40,661 nt of DNA from Kiloniellales bacterium (lineage in GTDB: Bacteria > Pseudomonadota > Alphaproteobacteria > Kiloniellales > JAKSBE01), in NCBI GenBank assembly GCA_022361275.1, contig JAKSBE010000129.1, forward strand, positions 1-40,661. Reading direction: 5' to 3'. The translations under genes were made by a program, and so were the position numbers. The notes beneath the pieces were generated by a model. That model was not told where the DNA came from. It saw only the letters and a program-made list of their open reading frames with translations, and searched no databases. Positions 31,136 to 40,145 of the stretch are shown in pieces (the first letter of the stretch is position 1; each line of letters opens with the position of its first letter).

Positions 31136-32530
31136 CTAGGCTTCCAGCGCCTTGACGATGTGCTCGCACATCTTCTTGGCGTCGTCGAAGAGCATCATGG
31201 TGTTGTCGGCGTAGAACAGGCCGTTGTCGATCCCGGCGTAGCCCGGGCTGAGCGAGCGCTTGACGAAGAGCACGGTCTTTGACTTGTCGACCTCGAGGAT
31301 CGGCATGCCGTAGATCGGCGAGGCCGGATCGTTCTTGGCCGCCGGGTTGGTGATGTCGTTGGCGCCGATCACGAAGGCGACGTCGGTCGAGGCGAAGTCG
31401 CGGTTGATCTCGTCCATCTCGAAGACCTCGTCGTAGGGCACGTTGGCCTCGGCCAGCAGCACGTTCATGTGCCCGGGCATGCGGCCCGCCACCGGGTGGA
31501 TGGCGTAGCGCACCTCGACCCCCTCCTTCTTCAGCAGGTCGGCCATCTCGCGCAGGGCATGCTGGGCCTGGGCCACGGCCATGCCGTAGCCCGGGATGAT
31601 CATGACCGAGCCGGCGTTCTTCATGATGAAGGCGGCGTCGTCGGCCGAGCCCGGCTTGACCGTCTTGTCGCCCAGGTCCTGCCCCGCCGCGACCCCGCCC
31701 TCGGCGCCGAAGCCGCCCAGGATGACGTTGAAGAAGGAGCGGTTCATCCCCTTGCACATGATGTAGCTGAGGATGGCGCCGGATGAACCGACCAGCGAGC
31801 CGGCGATGATCAGCAGGTTGTTCTCCAGGGTGAAGCCGATGCCGCAGGCGGCCCAGCCCGAGTAGGAGTTCAGCATCGAGATCACGACCGGCATGTCGGC
31901 GCCGCCGATCGGGATGATGATCAGCACACCCAACAGCAGGGTCAGGGCGACGATCAGCCAGAAGGAGATGCCCAGCTGGTCGATGCAGAACCAGGCCACC
32001 AGCAGGATCGTGACCACGCCCAGGATGGCGTTCAGCGGGTGCTGGCCGGGAAAGGTGATGGGCGCGCCGCTCATGATGCCCTGCAGCTTGGCGAAGGCGA
32101 TGACCGAGCCGGTGAAGGTGATGGCGCCGATGGCCGCACCGATGGACATCTCGATCAGGCTGGCCACCGGGATCTCGCCGGACACGCCGATGCCGTAGGC
32201 CTCCGGTTTGTAGAAGGCCGCCGCCGCGACGAAGACCGCGGCCAGGCCGACCAGGCTGTGGAAGGCGGCGACCAGCTGCGGCAGCGCCGTCATGTTGATG
32301 CGCAGCGCGATGAAGGTGCCGATGGCGCCGCCGATCAGGATGCCGGCGGCGATCAGGCCGTAGCTGACGACACCGGGCAGCAGCAGCGTGGTGGCGATGG
32401 CGATGACCATGCCGACCATGCCGAAGATGTTGCCGGAACGGCTGGATTCCGGATGCGACAGCCCGCGCAGCGCCAGGATGAAGCAAACCGAAGCGATCAG
32501 ATAGGCCCGGGCGGAAAGATCTGCAGACAT
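31136..32530 (-). CDS. pntB: Proton-translocating transhydrogenase subunit beta
   Basis: 464 residues. The first half is a membrane domain of about eight or nine helices (SARAYLIASVCFILALRGLS onward). The second half is the NADP(H)-binding domain III with GYGMAVAQAQHALREMADLL, PVAGRMPGHMNVLLAEANVP, FVIGANDITNPAA and the C-terminal FYADNTMMLFDDAKKM. It couples hydride transfer from NADH to NADP+ to inward proton flow, supplying NADPH. ATG 32530 has GGAGG upstream and lies 13 bases past pntAB. Third gene of the operon. Confidence 0.96.
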   Translation of the reverse strand: MSADLSARAYLIASVCFILALRGLSHPESSRSGNIFGMVGMVIAIATTLLLPGVVSYGLIAAGILIGGAIGTFIALRINMTALPQLVAAFHSLVGLAAVFVAAAAFYKPEAYGIGVSGEIPVASLIEMSIGAAIGAITFTGSVIAFAKLQGIMSGAPITFPGQHPLNAILGVVTILLVAWFCIDQLGISFWLIVALTLLLGVLIIIPIGGADMPVVISMLNSYSGWAACGIGFTLENNLLIIAGSLVGSSGAILSYIMCKGMNRSFFNVILGGFGAEGGVAAGQDLGDKTVKPGSADDAAFIMKNAGSVMIIPGYGMAVAQAQHALREMADLLKKEGVEVRYAIHPVAGRMPGHMNVLLAEANVPYDEVFEMDEINRDFASTDVAFVIGANDITNPAAKNDPASPIYGMPILEVDKSKTVLFVKRSLSPGYAGIDNGLFYADNTMMLFDDAKKMCEHIVKALEA

Positions 32531-32543
32531 GTCGGCCTCCGCC

Positions 32544-32954
32544 CTATTTCTTCTTCTTGAACATCGACAGCATGCGCTGCGACACGATGAAGCCGCCGAA
32601 GATGTTGACGGCGGCCAGGGTCACCGCGAGGAAGCCCATGATCTCGCTGAAGCCGACGTCGGCCGGACCCGCCGCGATCAGGGCGCCGACGATGATCACC
32701 GAGGAGATCGCGTTGGTCACCGCCATGAGCGGCGAATGCAGGGCCGGCGTCACCCGCCAGACCACGTGGTAGCCGACGAAGACCGCCAGCACGAAGACCG
32801 TCAGCCCGATCACCAGCGCCGAAGGACCTGTGTAATCGCCGCTGGAGACCAGCAGCTGGGTGCCCTCGCTGACCAGGGCCTCGACGGATTCGATCAGCTC
32901 CTGCGCCTTGTCGGCGACGTCGCGCGCTTGATCCTGGAACTTGTCGTCAGCCAT
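32544..32954 (-). CDS. pntAB: Transhydrogenase subunit alpha, membrane part
   Basis: 136 residues with three or four membrane helices ([55 protein letters not shown]), ending [12 protein letters not shown]. In alphaproteobacteria PntA is split, and this is the membrane half (PntA2). The N-terminal 45 residues are hydrophilic. The frame is open to 32972, but ATG 32954, one base after the pntAA stop and behind GGAGGGCGG, is the natural coupled start. Confidence 0.93.
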   Translation of the reverse strand: MADDKFQDQARDVADKAQELIESVEALVSEGTQLLVSSGDYTGPSALVIGLTVFVLAVFVGYHVVWRVTPALHSPLMAVTNAISSVIIVGALIAAGPADVGFSEIMGFLAVTLAAVNIFGGFIVSQRMLSMFKKKK

Positions 32955-32955
32955 C

Positions 32956-34110
32956 TCAGCCGCCCTCCCCACCCAGCTGCGCGTGGACGACCTTGCCGTC
33001 GCGCGTGATGCAGGTGCCCTTGATGATCTCGTCCTCCCAGTCGATCTTCAGCGCCTTGGCCTCCGGATCGATGATGAGCTTCAGGAAGTTCAGCAGGTTC
33101 TTGGCGTAGAGCGCACTGGCGTCGACCGCCAGGCGGCTCGGCACGTTGTTGTGCCCGACGATCTTGACGCCGTGCTTGGTCACCACCTTGCCGGCCTGGG
33201 ACAGAGCGCAGTTGCCGCCGTTCTCGACCGCCAGGTCGACGATCACCGAGCCCGGCTTCATCGACTTGACCATGGCCTCGTCGATCAGCTTTGGCGCCGG
33301 CCGGCCCGGGATCAGGGCGGTGGTGATGACGATGTCCTGCTTGGCGATGGTCTCGGCGATCAGCGCAGCCTGCTTCTTCTTGTATTCATCGCTCATTTCC
33401 TTGGCGTAGCCGCCCGCGGTCTCGGCCTGCTTGAACTCCTCGTCCTCGACCGCGACGAAGCTGGCGCCGAGGCTCTCGACCTGTTCCTTGGCCGCGGGCC
33501 GGACGTCGGTCGCGGAGACGACGGCGCCCAGGCGGCGCGCGGTGGCGATGGCCTGCAGGCCGGCCACGCCGGCGCCCATGACCAGGACCCGCGCCGGGGC
33601 GACGGTGCCCGCCGCCGTCATCATCATCGGGAAGGCGCGGCCGAACTCGGCAGCGGCGTCCAACACCGACTTGTAGCCGGCCAGGTTGGCCTGGGAGGAG
33701 AGCACGTCCATGGCCTGGGCCCGGGTGATACGGGGGATCATCTCCATGGCGAAGGCGGTGACGCCGGCCTTGGCGGCGGCCTCGACCCCGGCCTTGTCGC
33801 GCAGGGGATCGAAGAGCGCCAGCAGGACAGTGCCCTTGCCCAGCTGGGCGAATTCGTCCGTGGACTCGCCCTCGGCCATGGGCCGCTGCACCTTCAGCAC
33901 CACGTCGGCGCTGCCCACCGCAGTCTTGGCGTCCTTGGCGATGCTGGCGCCGGCCTTCTTGTAGGCGTCGTCGGTGCAGGCCGCGCTCAGCCCGGCGCCC
34001 TTCTCCACCGCCACGCTCGCGCCGAGGCCGACCAAGGCCTTGACGGTGTCGGGCGAAGCGGCGACGCGCGCCTCGTTCGGGCGTCGTTCCTTCGGGATCG
34101 CGATTTTCAT
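32956..34110 (-). CDS. pntAA: Transhydrogenase subunit alpha, NAD-binding part
   Basis: 384 residues, the soluble domain I of the transhydrogenase. It begins [20 protein letters not shown], has the alanine-dehydrogenase-like fold and the NAD(H)-binding Rossmann motif [20 protein letters not shown], followed by [34 protein letters not shown] and [14 protein letters not shown] are further family landmarks. The start at ATG 34110 follows AGGGG. It is first in the pntAA-pntAB-pntB operon, all with tight spacing. Confidence 0.95.
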   Translation of the reverse strand: MKIAIPKERRPNEARVAASPDTVKALVGLGASVAVEKGAGLSAACTDDAYKKAGASIAKDAKTAVGSADVVLKVQRPMAEGESTDEFAQLGKGTVLLALFDPLRDKAGVEAAAKAGVTAFAMEMIPRITRAQAMDVLSSQANLAGYKSVLDAAAEFGRAFPMMMTAAGTVAPARVLVMGAGVAGLQAIATARRLGAVVSATDVRPAAKEQVESLGASFVAVEDEEFKQAETAGGYAKEMSDEYKKKQAALIAETIAKQDIVITTALIPGRPAPKLIDEAMVKSMKPGSVIVDLAVENGGNCALSQAGKVVTKHGVKIVGHNNVPSRLAVDASALYAKNLLNFLKLIIDPEAKALKIDWEDEIIKGTCITRDGKVVHAQLGGEGG

Positions 34111-34279
34111 TTGGCCCCTGCTTCCCTGTGCCCCTCGGTTAGGGCTCAGTTAAAAAGCGCAGAATTGCGCTCCGCGCAAGCCCTTCGCCCGCCGGAGGCC
34201 TATGTCTTGTCTGGAGCAGAGAAGCGCCGCAAGCGTCCGAAAACCGCGAAAAGGCCGGGCGCGATGCGGCCGGAGGGGT

Positions 34280-35581
34280 TCAGAAGCCGATCTGTTCGGA
34301 GATCAGGGGGCGTTCCTCGAGCGGGGCCTGCGGCACGCCTTCGAGGATCAGCTCGTCGACCCCGCGGCGCGGGCTGGGCACCGCCTCGACCGCGGGATAG
34401 CCGGCGCGGAAGGCGAAGGTCGCCTGCCAGCGGTCGTCGCCCAGCAGTTCCGCCAGGCGGACCGCCATCTCGGGCTCCTTACCCAGCTGGCGCTGGCGGT
34501 CGGCCAGCTCGACGATCTGGTTCATGGGCTGCATGGCCAGGCCCTGGGAGGTCGCCCAGAGGTGCAGGCGCTGCCAGAAGACGCCGGCGCGCAAGGCAGC
34601 GGCACGGTCATAGGGATCGCGCACCGCGATGAGGCCGACCAGGGGCGCCGTCGCCAGCTGCACGTCGCGGGTCGCCGCAACCCATTGCCGGTGGGTCTTC
34701 TCCGGCTCCGGCTTGGGCAGCATCTTGACCGCCGCCCGGGACAGGGGCGGCAAGCCGAAGGAATCGATGGTCAGGCCGCTGCGATGGGTTTCGATCTCGC
34801 CGGGCGTGAGCCGGAACCAGGCGTTGCTGGCGGCGATCATCTCCGGATCTGCGACGATGCCCTCGGTCGCCTCGACCAGGAGCTTGTCGAAGCGCGCGCG
34901 CTTCTCGCCGTCCTGCAGCAGCATCAGCCGCACGGACTCGTCCTCGCGGGCCAGGTCGTTGAAGGCCCAGATCACCTCGTGCGGCACCGCCCGGCCGGCC
35001 AGGTAGCGGCCGCGGTTGGTGTGGCGCTGGGAGATAACCGCGTAGAGCCCCGAGATGTCGCGCCGCGAGGGCGCCAGCCGCAGCCGCGCTGCCGGCATGA
35101 GCGGATCGCCGGCGGGAGCTTCGTCCAGGCGGCCGGGGAGATACTCGATGGCCGGCGCGTAGCCGTGCGCGCCGGCGGCCAGGACCATGTTCTCCAGGGC
35201 ACAGCCGAGCGAGATGTGCTGCTCGCGCCGGAAGGGATCCATGGCGCCCAGGTTGCGCTCCGGATCGGCCAGCAGCTCGATGGCGTCGGGCGCGATGCGG
35301 AACAGCCAGGGCTGGCTGTTGTGGGCGCTGGCGGCCAGGACCGCGGCGCGGACCAGCGCCAGGGAGCCCTCGACGCCGCTGTCGCCCTGCCAGCTCTGCC
35401 AGGGCTCGTAGGCCGGCCCCTGGCCGACCTCGAAGACGCCGGTGTCGTAGGCACGCCAGGTGAGGCCGCCTGCGGCCAGCAGCAGCAGGCCGCCCGCCCC
35501 CTTGAGCAGGGTGCGCCGCGCATCGAAGGCCGGGCCCGTTTCGGCGGGCCAGCCCGGGAGCCGATCTGGATCTTCCGTCAT
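34280..35581 (-). CDS. Acg-like nitroreductase-fold protein with Tat-type leader
   Basis: 433 residues. The N-terminus has RRTLLKGAGGLLLLAAGGLT, a twin-arginine-like leader with a hydrophobic stretch, so it is probably exported or membrane-tethered after folding with flavin. The main part contains two nitroreductase-like halves: AVLAASAHNSQPWLFRI and QRHTNRGRYLAGRAVP, then FWQRLHLWATSQGLAMQPMN. These resemble the Acg family of FMN-binding proteins. The expected role is flavin storage or reduction of an unknown substrate. ATG 35581 is chosen because the longer frame to 35653 adds an arginine-rich leader unlike the family. Divergent partners are absent. Confidence 0.75.
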   Translation of the reverse strand: MTEDPDRLPGWPAETGPAFDARRTLLKGAGGLLLLAAGGLTWRAYDTGVFEVGQGPAYEPWQSWQGDSGVEGSLALVRAAVLAASAHNSQPWLFRIAPDAIELLADPERNLGAMDPFRREQHISLGCALENMVLAAGAHGYAPAIEYLPGRLDEAPAGDPLMPAARLRLAPSRRDISGLYAVISQRHTNRGRYLAGRAVPHEVIWAFNDLAREDESVRLMLLQDGEKRARFDKLLVEATEGIVADPEMIAASNAWFRLTPGEIETHRSGLTIDSFGLPPLSRAAVKMLPKPEPEKTHRQWVAATRDVQLATAPLVGLIAVRDPYDRAAALRAGVFWQRLHLWATSQGLAMQPMNQIVELADRQRQLGKEPEMAVRLAELLGDDRWQATFAFRAGYPAVEAVPSPRRGVDELILEGVPQAPLEERPLISEQIGF

Positions 35582-35698
35582 GCCTCTGGCCGGTATGGGT
35601 CGACGGAGCCCCCCACGGACCTCCCGTCTTGCTGAAGAGTCTTCTAACACCAAGAGGTTACGGAACGATAAGCTCGGCGCGCCCGGACTGGTGGGGGC

Positions 35699-36676
35699 TC
35701 AGATCCACTTCAAGCGCTTGAAAAGCCAGTATTCCACCAGCCCCAGGACCAGCAGCAGGCCGCAGAGCGCGAGAAAGCCCAGCGGCTCGTCGGTGCCGGG
35801 AATGCCGCCCACGTTGACTCCCAGCAGGCCGGTGATGAAGCCCAGAGGCAGGAAGATGCTGGCCACGATGGTCAGCAGGTACATGGTCCGGTTCATCTGT
35901 TCGGACAGGCGGTTGGTCAACTCGTCCTGCATCAGCTGCGCCCTTTCGCGCAGGGCCTCCAGGTCCTCCACGTAGCGGGTCACCCGGTCGGACATCTCGC
36001 GCAGCCGGATCACGTCGTGGGTGTCGAACCAGGCGAGGCGCAGGTCGATCAGGCGGGTCAGGGCCGCGCGCTGGGGCGCAATGTAGCGCTTGACGGAGAT
36101 CAGGCGCCGGCGCACCTGCTGCAGCATCGCCCGGTGATCGCCGCCGCCCGGCTTGAGCCCGACCACCTCCAGGGTGTCGATCTCGCGGTCCAGTTCCTCC
36201 AGCACGACCTCCATGCGCTCCAGCAGGGCCCGCGCCAGGTCGCTGATCAGGTCGCTGGCGGAATGGGGCCCGCGCTCGGCCGCGATGGCGTCCTGCAGGC
36301 TGCGGATGGCGGAGACCTTGCGGTGCCGGGAGGAGACCACCCGGTGCGCCTCGATCCAGAGCCGGATCGAGACCATGTCGGTGGGATCGGCGCCGGGGTT
36401 GGTATTGATGCCGCGCAGGATCAGCAGCACGCCCTCGCCGATCAGGTCGCAGTGCGGCCGCGTCTCCTCGGCCAGCAGCGCTTCCTGGACCACCGGATCC
36501 AGCCCGCTCTTCTGCTCCAGCCAGCGCTGCGCCCCTTCGGCGCGGCGGCTGAGATGCACCCACTGCAGCCCGTCGTTGGCCTCCCAGCCCTCGACCTCCG
36601 GCCAGTCCAGCACCCGCCCGCCGCCCTGCCCGTCCAGGGCATAGGCACAGACCAGTCCGTTATCGCCATCGGGCAA
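35699..36676 (-). CDS. zntB: CorA-family zinc transporter ZntB
   Basis: 325 residues. A large cytoplasmic domain (GLQWVHLSRRAEGAQRWLEQ, LIGEGVLLILRGINTNPGAD, VSIRLWIEAHRVVSSRHR) is followed by a long helix, and two C-terminal membrane helices end with LFKRLKWI. The pore signature at the end of the first helix is GVNVGG, the GxN form typical of ZntB rather than the GMN of Mg2+/Co2+-specific CorA. It should form a pentamer that moves Zn2+, probably with protons. ATG 36676 is the start. Immediately upstream GGGAAGACTC is duplicated. Confidence 0.92.
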   Translation of the reverse strand: MPDGDNGLVCAYALDGQGGGRVLDWPEVEGWEANDGLQWVHLSRRAEGAQRWLEQKSGLDPVVQEALLAEETRPHCDLIGEGVLLILRGINTNPGADPTDMVSIRLWIEAHRVVSSRHRKVSAIRSLQDAIAAERGPHSASDLISDLARALLERMEVVLEELDREIDTLEVVGLKPGGGDHRAMLQQVRRRLISVKRYIAPQRAALTRLIDLRLAWFDTHDVIRLREMSDRVTRYVEDLEALRERAQLMQDELTNRLSEQMNRTMYLLTIVASIFLPLGFITGLLGVNVGGIPGTDEPLGFLALCGLLLVLGLVEYWLFKRLKWI

Positions 36677-36782
36677 GGGAAGACTCCGGGAAGACTCGAC
36701 AGCAGCCTATCCTGAGGAAGCGCGGTTTCCCAGGGCTTAACGCTGAAAGCCTCAATTTAGGCGGTTTGCCGATATATGCTGT

Positions 36783-38063
36783 TCAAGGACTTTTTAGCGT
36801 CTCTATATAAGGAACTAACGTGGTGAAGAAAACAGTAAATATAGTGAGGAAATAGCTCGTCACCTCAAGCGGGCGTTCATGCTGCCTTGCGGCGCCAAGC
36901 AGTGAATGAATCAAAATCAGGAACGCTTTTGCGCACCAAAATACAATTATCAAGATCATGTATATGATAGTTGGAATAAACACAGTGTGCATCGCCCAAA
37001 AATATGGGCCTAAGTTTAATCCAACACGCCCATCTGGATAGTTGCCAACCAAAATTTCTATAGCTTGACCGAAAGTTAGTTGCTCAGATGTCAATAGCAA
37101 ACCACAATATATAGAACCGCACGCCAAAATCGCGGCAATCGCCAAATCTAAGACGATCACAATGGGCAATACCAGCAACATGTTGCGTCGATTTATCGAC
37201 CATTCAATCAATAGAAATGTAAAAAAAATAGTAAGCGTATCGAAAATGATATTTGCTATCAGGAGTTGAATTGTTCTTGGAATCCAAGCACCTGGTTCAA
37301 ATATATGACCGATAAGGAAGGCAAAAAAAGTTAAGCCAAAGCTGCAAATTATTGCCATCGAATAGAATGCAAAATTCCTTAGTATTTTATCAGACAAGTT
37401 ACCGCCGAGCATTTTACCAAGAAATGCTATCACCAAACTAAGGGTCGAATAGATGATTGGAAAAGCTAGAACTACAAGAATAGGAAACGCAAAGATGCTG
37501 ATCTCATAAATAATAATGTATAGGAATCCGAAAAACAAAGGCACGTTCAAAAATAAAACTACGATTTCGGCATCGCTTGGATCAAACGCCGATCCAGATT
37601 CACTTAAGTCAGTGATCTTGCTAGAGGCAATTCCACACGAGATAGCCCACGCCAAGCCCAACACTATAAAAAGGACCCTAATGGGTAGATTGCCCGAGTC
37701 TTCAGATACCGAAGAACTAAACAGCTCATATGCGGTAATCGGGACCACAATGGCAATGATTCCAAGCCCGATCGCGGCATTTATGGCGAAACATATACTC
37801 AATAGCCTCTGGCTGAATCCTGTGTCGGAAAAGCTATTCTTAAATAATATGGTTTGTTCCAGTGCCAATCTCACTAGCTTTAACCAAACCGTTCCATCAA
37901 TTTTTGCCCAAGCACGACTGAAAAAATCTCTGACTTTCCTCGCACTATTAGGGTAAGCCTTTTCAATGAAAAATGCAGTGGCCGCAGAGACTCCAAACAA
38001 AACGGCAAAAAAAGCAGAAATTTCCTGAAGATGATTTAAGTCGCTATTTGTCAAAGCTGTCAT
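36783..38063 (-). CDS. Polytopic membrane protein of unknown function, AT-rich
   Basis: 426 residues with about nine or ten hydrophobic helices, e.g. LLSICFAINAAIGLGIIAIV, VVLFLNVPLFFGFLYIIIY, ILVVLAFPIIYSTLSLVIAF and TVFIPTIIYMILIIVFW. Hydrophilic segments are short apart from an N-terminal part (NSARKVRDFFSRAWAKID). There is no transporter or enzyme motif that I recognise. Base composition and codon choice are strikingly AT-rich compared with the flanking genes (many AAA, ATA and TTA codons), so the gene was almost certainly acquired. ATG 38063 is the likely start; GTG 38078 is possible; neither has a clear ribosome site. It stands alone between zntB and an ABC1 kinase. Confidence 0.7.
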   Translation of the reverse strand: MTALTNSDLNHLQEISAFFAVLFGVSAATAFFIEKAYPNSARKVRDFFSRAWAKIDGTVWLKLVRLALEQTILFKNSFSDTGFSQRLLSICFAINAAIGLGIIAIVVPITAYELFSSSVSEDSGNLPIRVLFIVLGLAWAISCGIASSKITDLSESGSAFDPSDAEIVVLFLNVPLFFGFLYIIIYEISIFAFPILVVLAFPIIYSTLSLVIAFLGKMLGGNLSDKILRNFAFYSMAIICSFGLTFFAFLIGHIFEPGAWIPRTIQLLIANIIFDTLTIFFTFLLIEWSINRRNMLLVLPIVIVLDLAIAAILACGSIYCGLLLTSEQLTFGQAIEILVGNYPDGRVGLNLGPYFWAMHTVFIPTIIYMILIIVFWCAKAFLILIHSLLGAARQHERPLEVTSYFLTIFTVFFTTLVPYIETLKSP

Positions 38064-38721
38064 CTTACAAAGTATCACTTATTGGGCGTTACAATGGAAA
38101 GCATTTGAACGATTAAATAGTCTAAGCTTAAGCGAATTTAGATTGCAACTCACAAATGGTGCGAGGGCGCGGTGGCGTTAGGTCTCAGGCCGCGCTTAAT
38201 CTGGTTTGCGATTTTGCGTGTGGCTCGGAATTCGGTGGTCATTGGTCGCCGGAAGGTAGGCGCGATGAAGGACACAAGCCGCACTCGCAGTTGATCTGCT
38301 CGTACGCCTGTTGTTGTCAAGAAACAGGTCTCACGCGTGAGCACCTCAGCCAAATTCGTGCCTGCCCACGCGACAACCCGCCAGCATCCGAGTCCGAATC
38401 GGACTCCAACGGCGATAGCTCGTCGCATCTAATCTAGTCTGTCCGGCAATTCCCAGAACATGTCTCAACGCGAAAGTCCGAGAAGGATCGTTTTGCTCCT
38501 TCCTGACAGCGACGACAGAACTTCCGGTTCGTCACCGACAACGGACATTTGAGCAGCGTTCCTGGTCGCTGTGCATTCTTGATCCAAGGTCGCTGGAGCT
38601 TCGAATCAGTCGCCGCAGGCGGGTCGCCAATCGATCGCTACGACGAGCTGGCAGCGGACTTTCCTTGCCTTCATCCATTTCGCAGAGATCAGGCTTTGGC
38701 TACGCAATTTGAGCCCACGCC
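38064..38721. other. Intergenic stretch between the AT-rich gene and the ABC1 kinase
   Basis: About 650 bases without a convincing gene. The first 90 are AT-rich and may hold the promoter of the membrane protein. A 92-codon minus-strand frame (38150-38428) reads RRPMTTEFRATRKIANQIKR and could be a transposase remnant, but I cannot assign it. Confidence 0.45.
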
Positions 38722-40086
38722 CTACCCCGCCGCCGGCACCTCCGCCGCCTTGAGCGCCGCCGCCTGCCGCTTGCGCAGCGCTTGCTCGTCGAAGTCGCCG
38801 ATCAGGTCGTGGAACAGGCGGTGCCAGTTGACCTCGGCCTTGAGGTGCATGAAGACCGAGCCCAGGCCGATGGCGGCGCGGTCCATCAGGACGAACTCGC
38901 GCGGCGGGGTCACGCCGCCGACCCGTTTCAGCTCCTTGTGGACCTTGCCGGCGACCTGGGCGCCGTAGAGGCCGCTTTCGCTGTCCTGGATCCGGCGGAC
39001 CTTGTCCTCCAGCAGGGGGGCGTAGATGAACTCGGCCCAGATGTTGAGGACGTCCAGCAACTCCTTGTTGATGCCCGAGAAGCCCCAGGTCTCGTAGGCG
39101 CTGACCGCCAGGTCCACGTCATCCGTTTCCAGGGCGCGGTAGAGGTCGATGACTCCGCGCACGAAGCTGGAATCGAAGACCCGGATGCAGCCGAAGTCGA
39201 GCAGGTTGACGCTGCCGTCCTCGCGCAGGGAGTAGTTGCCCAGGTGCGGGTCGCCGTGAATCACGCCGTAGTAGTAGAAGGGCACGTACCAGGCCCGGAA
39301 CATGTTGAAGGCCACGGTCTGGCGCAGCGCCTCGTCCGGATGGCCGGCGACGAAGTCCAGGATCGGCGTGCCCTCCAGCCAGGTCATGGTCAGCAGCCGG
39401 TCGGTCGAGAGCTCCGGCAGGGTCTCGGGGACGCTGACTCCCGGCTCCTCTTTCAGCATGGCCTCGTAGAGGCGCATGTGGCGGGCCTCGCGGTCGTAGT
39501 CCAGCTCCTCGCGCAGGCGTTCCGACAGCTCCTTGTAGATCTCGGAGGGGTCGATCGCCTTGTCGCTGCGGCGGTAAATGGAGAAGACCAGCTTCAGCTG
39601 CTGCAGGTCCGCTTCGACCGTCGACTGCATGTCCGGATACTGCAGCTTGCAGGCCAGGTCGCGGCCGTCGTGGCCGACCGCCCGGTGCACCTGGCCCAAG
39701 GAAGCGGCGGCGGCCGCTTCCCGCTCGAAGCTGGCGAAGCTCTTGGCCCAGTCGGCCCCGAGCTCGCTGCGCATGCGCCGGCGCACGAAGGGCCAGCCCA
39801 TGGAGGGTGCGTTGGCCTGCAGCTGGCGAAGCTCCTCGGCGTACTCCCGCGGCAGCGCGTCGGGAACGGTCGCCAGGATCTGGGCGAGCTTCATCAGCGG
39901 CCCCTTGAGGCCGCCCAGGGCCGCCTTGAGGTCCGAGGAATGGCGCCCGGAGTCCAGATCCAGGCCCAGATAGCGCGCACCGATCAGCTGCACCGCCAGG
40001 CCGCCGACGGTACCGCCGACCTTGGCATAGCGCTTGACCCGGCCGCTCAGGCGGGAGGACTCGTCGGTGAATTCGCTGTCCGACAT
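38722..40086 (-). CDS. ABC1/UbiB-type atypical kinase
   Basis: 454 residues with the ABC1/ADCK/UbiB landmarks: LKGPLMKLAQILATVPDALP (the KxGQ region, here K66-L-A-Q69 with alanine for glycine), REAAAAASLGQVHRAVG (the Ala-rich nucleotide loop and QV motif), LACKLQYP (the VAIK lysine), EELDYDREARHM, VIHGDPHLGNYSL (catalytic loop) and VNLLDFG (metal-binding DFG). In bacteria these support ubiquinone synthesis or lipid homeostasis. The frame is open to 40611 through the sugar kinase antisense; ATG 40086 gives the family start. It may share its message with the FGGY kinase upstream (59-base gap). Confidence 0.88.
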   Translation of the reverse strand: MSDSEFTDESSRLSGRVKRYAKVGGTVGGLAVQLIGARYLGLDLDSGRHSSDLKAALGGLKGPLMKLAQILATVPDALPREYAEELRQLQANAPSMGWPFVRRRMRSELGADWAKSFASFEREAAAAASLGQVHRAVGHDGRDLACKLQYPDMQSTVEADLQQLKLVFSIYRRSDKAIDPSEIYKELSERLREELDYDREARHMRLYEAMLKEEPGVSVPETLPELSTDRLLTMTWLEGTPILDFVAGHPDEALRQTVAFNMFRAWYVPFYYYGVIHGDPHLGNYSLREDGSVNLLDFGCIRVFDSSFVRGVIDLYRALETDDVDLAVSAYETWGFSGINKELLDVLNIWAEFIYAPLLEDKVRRIQDSESGLYGAQVAGKVHKELKRVGGVTPPREFVLMDRAAIGLGSVFMHLKAEVNWHRLFHDLIGDFDEQALRKRQAAALKAAEVPAAG

Positions 40087-40145
40087 CAAGGCTCTAGATG
40101 GCATCCCGGAGGCCGCCTGTCCAGCGCCCGGGCCGGGGGAAATCC

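Noticed and set aside
38150-38428. Transposase fragment on the minus strand
   Set aside because: A short stretch (RRPMTTEFRATRKIANQIKR) is suggestive, but I could not match it to a specific insertion-sequence family.
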